Shown: positions 56,662 to 64,000 of the stretch, piece after piece | How positions within the stretch are numbered: position 1 is the stretch's first letter | Layout: each line of letters starts with the position of its first letter | NCBI GenBank assembly: GCA_019009955.1 | Contig: CM032231.1 | Coordinates: 104,483,501 to 104,547,500, forward strand | Direction: 5' to 3' | Length of the DNA: 64,000 nucleotides | Source: Riptortus pedestris | Taxonomy: Eukaryota > Arthropoda > Insecta > Hemiptera > Alydidae | Program-made: the position numbers and the translations under genes | Notes under the pieces: model-generated | The model's input: only the letters and a program-made list of their open reading frames with translations | Databases searched by the model: none | Told to the model about the DNA's origin: nothing

Positions 56662-57331
56662 AACGTCCGTCACGCAGGGGCTGCGTAAACTAAGCAGATT
56701 TCCTATGTGAAGTTTAGTAATAGAGAAATCTGCATACTGGTAACACAACACCACCATAAGTAAATACAAACGGTAATGAGAAATCTTTCAGTTAATTTTA
56801 ATAAACTCCCAACTGAAACGGCTTCTGAATTGTAAGAATAATTTATATTTTAATAACTCAAATTTTAGTAGTCCAAGAACTAAAGAAGGGGGGGGGCGGA
56901 TGAACAGAACGTATTTGCATAAATCTCACAAAGTAACGAAGGTTAGGTAAGGTTAGAAACGACAGGTTAGGTTAGAAGCTTCCGCCAGAACCGAGACTTA
57001 AAAACGGGCGAACTAACCCGAACAATACCCGCCCACAGACTTCATAAAAATGCAAATATCAATCTCAGTTAATATTCAAGATAGAGAATAAGTGTATATA
57101 ACAATATTTATAGTACATTTAATTTGAAATAAGATTGGTTCTATACAATTTTTCGATCCGATGCATAATAACGGAGATATTTCGAATTTTCGAAAATCCC
57201 CCCTCTAAACCCCCCTCCCTCTGGTACGATTTCAGCCATTAACGAACTTGATCTGTCTTTTTACATAAAACGGTTAAATATCGAGTTTCGTAACGATCAA
57301 ACAAAAATTGCGACCGCTAGAGCGTTAACAG

Positions 57332-57397
<66 letters not shown>

Positions 57398-57519
57398 GAA
57401 CGGACCTCATTTTCGTCATCTCCTGGGTAGGATCGATGGACATTTGAAGAAATTTTTCGAAACTCGCGTCATGAGTACGACCTCAATAGCTGATTTCCTT
57501 TAAGGGAAATCTGCTAAAA
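56662..57519 (-). mobile_element. Family H, complete copy nested in another family H element
   Basis: Right end CGTCCGTCACGCAGGGGCTG at 56665, intact hairpin, AGCAGATTTCC 56694-56704, G-run 56887-56893, GGTTAGGTAAGGTTAG stretch 56941-56956, slot (AT)n 57338-57392, left block and left palindrome (one mismatch) ending GCTAAAA at 57519. It closely resembles the copy at 6620-7714 without that copy's duplication. Confidence 0.85.
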
Positions 57520-57670
57520 GCTGTTGTTTATTGAAGTACTGCATTTGAAGCCTAATAAAATATTGCTTTCATTGAACTTTTTCGTTTTCAGTTAAATGCA
57601 AGTACATAGTGTGATGGCGCACGTCGGAAATCTGCTGAGTTAATTCAACACCCAACCTGACGGACTTTTT

Positions 57671-58436
57671 TTTTTATTAGGCCTGCATTCTACCTGCTGG
57701 TAATACATCCAGAGATATTATCTTTCAAAATATGACTCCCATCAAATGTCGCATCGGGATGCAAATTAGTCGACTCAATGGTTGGTAAAGTTTCTGTTTA
57801 TCTCGAAATTTTGTTTCTCAAGGTTGCCAATATTCGATATTTGAAATACGTAGACGGGCAGATAAGTAAGAACAGAGACTTGTTAAGTAGAAACAATTAG
57901 GCATGCCCTGTTTTTTAAGAGTAACCTACTTAAAGTACTTATTTTCCTCAAAATGCAGTTTATCTTAAAGTAAGGAGCAAGCCAAATAAGCTTTTAATAT
58001 TTTCTTTTTTACTACGCTACATGTCTTGTGGTTGGGTCGTGTAGGCAATAAAAATCATGGGCTTTATATGGCTCCACAGATAAATCCTATTCTCACAGGA
58101 AGTCTGGTAGTTGTAACTTTATGCTCCCCCCCCCCTAAATGTTACACGTTGCGGAATTATATCTTCATATTAACTTATACCCTTCGTTTCAGTTTCTTAG
58201 TTTAAGAGTTAATATATATCTCCTTCTCAAAAATGTCACTGCATTTGTGCTAATTGATAGCTGCAAACTGGGAGAGGGCTTGAAAAATAATTCTGTAAAC
58301 CACTCGCAACAGCTGTAGTCTTCAAATAATTGTGCACATTCCTAAAAGATGACCTTTGATTGACATTCAGAACTTAGGTGATAATCTGTACAATCTGTAG
58401 ATTTTTATGAATAAATAAACTGCATAGTCCCATACT
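57671..58436. other. Unassigned DNA
   Basis: No genes or repeats recognised apart from a C-run at 58124-58134. Confidence 0.45.
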
Positions 58437-58507
58437 GTTTGGAAAAGATAACCTAAATCCTTCCCTTTAGCCATAGTAGCAAAAAGTGTGCGTTAATAAA
58501 ATAAATT
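58437..58507 (+). mobile_element. SINE S1 3' fragment
   Basis: Only the end of S1: CCCTTTAGCCATAGTAGCAA, AAAAGTGTGCGTTAATAAAA. The head is missing. Confidence 0.55.
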
Positions 58508-58624
58508 TGACTGACTATCAAAGCCATTACTCTGTGGACAGAACCTCAGTTTTGCATGACAACTAAGTCAATTAATACTTCTCTCGTATACCAGCTATCT
58601 CAAACACAATTGCCTTAAAACTGG

Positions 58625-58950
58625 ATATTTCTACTAAAGTGTTTATTTAATTTAAAGGGTTGTGGAGGTCAAGATATCTATCTAGATTGTATAGAACCAA
58701 TTTTATAGGAAATTTAATGTCCTGTAAAATGTTCTTATTAATATTTTTTCTCTATCTATAATATTAATCGATTTATTTAAATTTTTTAGCTTTCAGCCTT
58801 TAGTAACCCCACCCCCTCTTAACAATACAGCTGTTATATCATTGACCACTTTATTCAAACCAAAAATGCCAAATAGTGATTTCATCGAACTCTTACGGAT
58901 CGCGATATGTACAAATATCTTCGGTGTGCCCATTTTAGGATTTTATGTTC
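58625..58950 (+). mobile_element. Family H interior fragment
   Basis: Right-half text: TTGTATAGAACCAATTTTAT, TAATATTAATCGATTTATTT, TTTCAGCCTTTAGTAACCCC, and the GAACTCTTACGGATCGCGAT region. No ends. Interrupted at 58951 by the Tc1-like element. Confidence 0.55.
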
Positions 58951-59512
58951 TACAGTCCTGTGAAAAAATATAAACTCAAGGGGGAAAAACTGATTCAATT
59001 AGTTTAAGTCATTTATTTTGGAATTTGAATGACAAAAGGTATTATTTCATCTTTAATTAAATGACAAGTAACAATTTTTCTAAAATATTTAATAATAATG
59101 TTGTGATTAGCTCCACTTAAGACAAAATAACAAAACAAATCTGAGAAAAAGTATAAACTCAAAAGTTATTTCATTTCGTTAATAAGTAACTTTACTTTAA
59201 TAATGAGTGCTTCTACCATATTTTTTATCACTTCCAACAGTCTTTTGGGGACACTTCTTACTAAATTAATTAATGTGCTCTCTGGCATGTTTTCCCAAGC
59301 TAAAGTTATGCGTTCTTTGAGTTCATTAATATTTTGGATTTCTGGCTTCTGAAGGTCGTAGACTTCTCTTGCCACTATTCCAGACAAATCTTCTATTGGG
59401 ATTGAGATCTGCAGTAAGGTCTGGCCAATCCAAAATGTTGATGCCGAAATCTTCAAACCATTTTTTTGTATATTTTTATTTGGCCAATACCACACTTCAC
59501 CGTTTCATGGAA
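58951..59512 (-). mobile_element. Tc1/mariner-like transposon remnant with IR/DR end
   Basis: The end starts TA|CAGTCCTGTGAAAAAATATAAACTCA (58951 on); a second direct copy of its inner part (CTGAGAAAAAGTATAAACTC) lies about 190 bp in at 59141-59160. Double repeats like this are the IR/DR type of terminus. The transposase C terminus follows. The other end and most of the transposase are missing, cut by family H sequence at about 59520. Confidence 0.75.
59166..59495 (-). pseudogene. Tc1-like transposase, C-terminal fragment
   Basis: Minus-strand frame IPIEDLSGIVAREVYDLQKP with a one-base shift upstream (LDWPDLTADLNP in the alternative frame) gives the DWP...LNPIE region that holds the last catalytic acid of DDE transposases. 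It continues through INELKERITLAWENMPES and LVRSVPKRLLEVIKN, typical of Tc1 C termini. The N-terminal DNA-binding and first two catalytic acids are absent. The stop is at 59166. Confidence 0.8.
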
Positions 59513-59524
59513 AACAAAAGATTA

Positions 59525-59695
59525 TATTATGTAATGGCTGAAATCGACTTGAAGGGGGGGGGGCTTAGAAGGGAGAATAATTGAAAATTCGAAATATTAC
59601 AGTTACCATGAGTTGGATCGAAAAATTGTATATAAGCAACGTTGTTAGAATTTTAATTTCCTACAACTATTGTTTTACAAAAAATTTCTATTCAA
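59525..59695 (+). mobile_element. Family H interior fragment
   Basis: AATGGCTGAAATCGACTTGA, G-run 59555-59563, GAAAATTCGAAATATTACAG and GATCGAAAAATTGTATATAA. Both ends lost. Confidence 0.6.
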
Positions 59696-60640
59696 CGCTA
59701 CGAATTGATCTTTTATATGATTTCCTTTAATGAAAGACTTGAGTTTGATCTCGTATCGAGCTCCTACAGTATTCGGCAAACATATGGGAGTCTCACCTTC
59801 CTTGGTAACACTCTATCATTGCCATAATATGGTAGTAAAATCGTTCTCCCTTCTCTCCACTAAAATCGTCCAGATTTTCAGGGAAGCAATATAAATATGA
59901 GTGTAAGAAGTGGATTTTTATGCTCGTGTTGCAAGTCAGTTCTGCAAATTCAATAAGAAGCTCAAGTCAGTTGTCGGACTTTTAGTTCCCAAGAAGGTCT
60001 TAAGCAAGCAGATTCTTTTTTTTTAAACGAGATGCTAAAATTTCATAAGCATCTTTTGGCAAGTTCAGATCTCTTACTAAGTCATTTAGTTCGTTTTGAT
60101 TGAATGATTGAGATTCTGATTGGCGAAATATGTAGTCCGGACAAAAGTCTTCACATGATGTATTGTGTTCAGTTTCATGGAGTTTTGTATTATTAGAATG
60201 TTTAGATGTAGTGGTTTGTGCTTCAAATGATTTTAATTAAAGTCAAAGAGCTGAAGATAAGTTAGGATACTACTGCTTACCTCGATTTCCAGGTTTAATT
60301 CAATTTATTTTCACAACGCGAAAGTAGCAATCGTTTTGGTGATTCTAAAGGCTGTTGCCAAATCACGGGTATTTCATACATCATGGCATTCGTTTTTCCC
60401 TAGGACCATTGTCGCAATCACAAAACACATTTCTGGCATAACATGACATACTCGTGGTTTGTTTTTATTACACAATGTTATTTTAAAGTACTGAAGATAA
60501 GCAGTTTTTACAAAGTCTGATATAGTGTTCCCATCATTTTTTTAGCGTATTTTCTCCAAAAATATAGCGAAAACTGTCTGGACTATGCACACATCGTCTT
60601 CTTGATAAAGCCAAATCCGAACCCACAACAAAAAATATTT
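59696..60640 (-). pseudogene. Degraded copy of a multicopy transposon-associated ORF of unknown function
   Basis: On the minus strand, pieces occur in the order expected for a protein family that I recall as highly multicopy and uncharacterised in insect and hydra genomes. N-terminal part: ISDFVKTAYLQYFKITLCNK near 60525-60465. Middle: NDLVRDLNLPKDAYEILASR at about 60090-60030, followed by LKKKNLL. C-terminal part: IKIHFLHSYLYCFPENLDDF, then GEKGERF and IMAMIECYQG, at about 59915-59795. Stops and frameshifts separate the parts and a central segment is deleted. The function of the family is not known to me; the identification rests on memory of the pattern. Confidence 0.5.
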
Positions 60641-61689
60641 TAGTGTTGACGGACACATAAACATAAAAATCTAAACGAAATTAATAAATGAGGGTAGTTT
60701 GTTATAACTCAAAAAAAAAAAAAAAAGCTGCTACCAAAAAATTGTTGCCATATTAGAAAAATTCTTACCAAATTGAGCTACAAACATAAAAAAAGTCACA
60801 GGAAAAATAAAAAATATTAGTTTTTGTTGACCAATGTTCTTGTTTCTTCTTGATTTAGAAGTAAATGGATTGATCGTTTACATATGAAACAATGTTTTTC
60901 AGTTACCTTTAATATTTCTTTTCCATTGATAGTGCTGTTCCCTTTTTTATCTTTAGCCTTTGTCTATTTATGCCCCTTTCTTCCTCTGCCTACCTCTCAT
61001 ACTAGTCTACTACCCCGGGGCGTTCTGTAGTTATTGCCATCTCCTGTGTGTCTCCTAGCTAGATCACAATTTAGAGAACCTCTGGATTTTCTAGATCGCT
61101 AGATATTTTTTTTTCTTCTAAAAATGCTTGCAGAATGGGTTGCTACTAAACTTACGAAAACTGCCGGCATTTGTGAGGTGCTTGACATTCAGATATTATG
61201 TTCAGGGTTTTAAAAAGAAAATCCCTTAAAGTCAAACTATTGTACATCGTCTATATCTGTCAAACTTCATATATTTTACAACTGCAAAACTTATAATTTA
61301 AATACGAAGTTTCACGCGCATAAATATAGAGTTTTATGGGCTATATTAGTATTAGGAAATTTCTTTCAAAAATAATTTAATGTAAGGAAATTTTGTTTTA
61401 TTACTTTGACTGTACTTCGTTTGGAAATGGAAGTGTGGATGTACTGTTGTGATTTGTGTTTTTATATATAGAACAGGGTGCTGTAATGAGAGCGATTGGG
61501 GAGCAAAGACATGCAGAGTGCTGACAATGCGCTACTAAAAATGGGAACGCATTGTATTGCTAGCTTTTAGAGAGTGAAGAGTTTTTGAGATATGCTAGTG
61601 CTACAACTCTGCTTGTCTTAGCCCCCGCTGTATGTGTGTTGTAATATAATTAGTGTTAAGTCTTAGTCTTATACGCAACCCTACGTATA
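60641..61689. other. Unassigned DNA
   Basis: A16-type run at 60711-60726; otherwise no recognised elements. Confidence 0.4.
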
Positions 61690-62283
61690 CAAGACCCGCT
61701 CACAGAAAACATTAGACAAAATATTCTGGAAGTTATACATTTAAACCTTCACAACCACATGGACAAGGTAAAAGCCCATTCAGGAAATATTGGAAACGAA
61801 CATGCTGGCACGTTAGCAAAGAAAGCAGCATAATACAAAAATAAACCCAGAATTCTCTCTCGTGCCACTTTTATACATTCAAAAATACTTACGTACCGAC
61901 TCAATACATAAATGGGACAGAGAATGGACGACATGTAACAAATCATACAGCTTACATCAATACATACCAAACATAACTCACAACTACAACACAATTAAGA
62001 GTCACCATCACATATACATACAATTTCTAACGGAACATGGGCAGACAGGACATTATTTAACAAGATTTAAAACTCAAGACAATGACAAATGTACTTGTGA
62101 CTCACAGAGTCTGCACATATACTTTATAGACTGTTCAACACTTAATCAAATTAAATAATGAAAATAATTTTAAAAGGAGGTAATTGGCCTGAACCACCCC
62201 ATATTATATTTAATAAATATAATAAAGAACCTATAAAGTATATCAAAAGTATAGATATGGATGTAGCAAAAATTAATTAGAAT
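61690..62283 (+). pseudogene. LINE RNase H end and ORF2 C terminus, 5'-truncated
   Basis: The frame at 61755-61831 reads KVKAHSGNIGNEHAGTLAKK, the last RNase H motif (AHSGN..GNE..D, here Asp to Gly). After stops and a shift, 61862-62158 carries FLTEHGQTGHYLTRFKTQDN and KCTCDSQSLHIYFIDC, the Cys/His region seen after RNase H in non-LTR elements. A further frame ends at a TAG (62278-62280) with GNWPEPPHIIF. This is not the same subfamily as the LINE at 16-21 kb. Confidence 0.7.
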
Positions 62284-62688
62284 GTTAAGTTGATTGTGAG
62301 GAATGAGAGTTATAATTCAATATATTTACCTTACATAGACTCCAAATTAAACATAGGTCAGTTTAACTTTAAATGATTTGTTTTTTGTTTGTTTTTATTT
62401 TATTTATTTATTTTTTCATTTCATTTATTAATTTTATTTGTAATTACCTTATTTTATTAATGTTATTTTTATTTATTTTTTTTTATATTTCATTAGATGG
62501 TTGATTAATGTTGAATATTGTAAAATAATAATGAATTTAAACATAATCATATATGTAATATGCCATGAGGAAATGGAACATGTATTCAAATGAATAACTC
62601 TTCGTAGGGTTACTATGAGAAGAAAAAAAGAAAAAAGAAGAAAGAAAAAAAAAGAGTCTTAGTATATGTTGTACGTCGTAGTATATAT
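62284..62688. other. LINE 3' flank and AT-rich DNA
   Basis: T/A-rich low-complexity sequence including purine-rich AAAGAAAAAGAAG at 62620-62652. No gene. Confidence 0.45.
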
Positions 62689-62709
62689 GTGTGTGTGTGT
62701 GTGTGTGTA

Positions 62710-62767
<58 letters not shown>

Positions 62768-63085
62768 TAGATAGATAGATAGATAGATAGGGATAGATAT
62801 ACTGGGTCAGATACCCGGCTCGCCCGGGAATTGATTTGAGGCTGAATGGTGATGGTATTTTTTGGCAAGGCTTTACTTTGCACAATATTTTGACATTTAC
62901 CCGTTGCAGTGTTTAGGGTTAATACCCGTTGTTGGCATTTGTTAATAATAAAATTACTTTTTTATGTAAGTCTTCACTGTCCTCCATATTGTCATATTTC
63001 CCGTCTACTGTGCAATATGCATCGCTTTCAGTTATTAAGGACAAAATAATAAACGTAGATATGAATTAATAGAGGTACCTGATAG
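62689..63085 (+). mobile_element. Repeat family B copy with GT/AT/GATA microsatellite
   Basis: (GT)n 62689-62708, (AT)n to 62764, (GATA)n 62764-62790 precede the family B head: GATACCCGGCTCGCCCGGGA, GGCTGAATGGTGATGGTATT, GGCAAGGCTTTACTTTGCAC, GTTTAGGGTTAATACCCGTT. The match ends near 63085 at a GAGGTACCTGATAG block shared with 860-875. Confidence 0.65.
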
Positions 63086-64000
63086 CCAAATTGTATTTAT
63101 TTAATAAATATGTTTTGTACCAACGAGCCATGGGTGTGCCATTCCCGATTAGCCAACATGCCAGTGGAGTAAGACTTTTTACATTACATCAGCTGATTAA
63201 GTAGGTTTTATTAATCAGTTTACAAAGAGAATTGAGTGCTTGTCTACAAAATAACCTTGTGATATATTGATATCCAAAAATAATGAAATATTAAATGTTG
63301 TAAATGAACTAGGAAGTTCGCTTAGTACTTAAGTTTGGCACGTAGGATTTATTATCTGTTCTAATAGAACCGTTGATATCTGATGATCAATTTTCACATT
63401 AACAATTTTATTTTATTTAAGGATTCCGTTCTGAAAATTAATTTTATCTTTTTTCTTCATTGAAGGGGAGGCAGAATGAAATAGCATATATAATAGACAT
63501 CTATTCCAATTAATATCTATTTACAGAGTTATTAATTCCAATCGACAAGAGGGATCTGTAGAACATTTGTATAATATTGTTTTAATTTTTTTTTTTTTTT
63601 AACAGAACCAAGGTTTATAGTTAGATCCTTACGCAAAGATAAGTTTTAATCATTTCTTTTTCGATGAAAAGACGAATATTATATGGGTGCGTAAATCATA
63701 TCTCTATTCCGAAAATAGACTTCCGAAAATACCACGAATGTGGCCAGCAAACGTGAATCACCCCATAGACATAAGATGGAACCACTTCTAAAAGAATGCT
63801 CCTCTGAGAACGGAGTAAAATATGTCTTTCTTTTCAATTCCAGTGACGTAGCAGGAAGGAACTCACAGAAGCCACGCCTACCCAATCATTATTCAATTAA
63901 TATATATGTTTATGAATCTCAAAATATTTAGGTTGTTGAATAATAGAAGCCTAGTTTCTCTAATTCGCTACTCAGAACTATTCATTATTCACGTTTCCCC
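63086..64000. other. Unassigned DNA at the window end
   Basis: No supported gene. Overlapping opposite-strand open frames at 63679-63931 are GC-richer but carry no motif. Confidence 0.4.

Larger units (their letters stand above)
55412..57670 (+). mobile_element. Family H copy disrupted by two nested insertions
   Basis: Three separated pieces make one element: left end and left block 55412-55489; slot and right block 56255-56660 ((AT)n 56257-56322, (GT)n 56323-56349, TTAACGCTCTAACGGTCG, GATATTAACA); right part 57520-57670 (TTTATTGAAGTACTGCATTT, GTCGGAAATCTGCTGAGTTA, CCTGACGGACTTTTT). Repeat B fills the first gap in the slot, and another family H element on the opposite strand fills the second. 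Confidence 0.7.

Noticed and set aside
47140..57700. A complete Polinton/Maverick or integrated virus
   Set aside because: Only the polymerase is recognisable; no integrase, ATPase, protease, capsid proteins or terminal inverted repeats were found.
63679..63931. Overlapping opposite-strand frames as a small gene or exon
   Set aside because: No motif, no convincing splice sites and no homology that I recognise.

Overview
The window looks like nuclear DNA of an animal, most likely an insect (possibly a hemipteran, but that is a guess). It is AT-rich, has long introns with consensus splice sites, and is packed with transposons, tRNA-derived SINEs, I/jockey-type LINEs and long (AT)n, (GT)n and (GA)n runs. 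There are no bacterial operons. I see only one confidently recognised host gene: two minus-strand exons (36134-36365 and 8118-8368) of a two-pore-domain (K2P) potassium channel, separated by a 27.8 kb intron whose splice phase matches (A + GT). Everything from 8.4 to 36.1 kb is that intron.

The dominant component is one dispersed repeat family, about 30 full, nested or broken copies, called here family H. A full copy starts at a left end AGCAGATTTCCC that lies inside a palindrome. It then has a conserved block, a microsatellite slot, a second conserved block with G-runs, an inverted copy of the left end (GGGAAATCTGCT) and a terminal hairpin ACGCAG-CCC-CTGCGT followed by GACGGACTTTT. This is the layout of non-autonomous Helentrons (HINE/DINE-1-type elements): subterminal inverted repeats, an internal microsatellite and a 3' hairpin. 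No Rep/helicase gene is present. The slot holds (AT)n in most copies, but (GT)n, (GATA)n and in one copy a perfect 499-bp C15A array.

Layout: 0-8 kb, family H copies, repeat family B and the C15A array; 8.1-8.4 kb, K2P exon; 8.4-16 kb, more family H with a SINE insertion carrying a target-site duplication; 16-21 kb, a nearly full-length but frameshifted I-type LINE (ORF1 zinc knuckles; ORF2 endonuclease, reverse transcriptase, RNase H); 21-36 kb, intron with family H, SINEs, LINE debris and a TIR MITE; 36.1-36.4 kb, K2P exon, bracketed by two family H copies; 37.3-38.1 kb, family H with a hAT-like MITE; 38-47 kb, mostly unique DNA with SINEs and one doubtful terminal exon; 47.1-48.7 kb, GC-richer DNA with a ~100-bp tandem repeat and a (GA)n tract; 49.4-54.3 kb, a degraded and then an intact 1228-codon family-B DNA polymerase of the protein-primed (Polinton/Maverick-like) type; 55.4-57.7 kb, a nest of three repeats; 58.9-60.6 kb, a Tc1-like remnant and a pseudogene of a multicopy ORF; 61.7-62.3 kb, LINE 3' end; 62.7-63.1 kb, repeat B.

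The intact polymerase ORF, the Helentron-like family and the C15A array are the most interesting items. Many long open frames (poly-Pro/Gly, Tyr-Ile repeats) are only translations of simple repeats.
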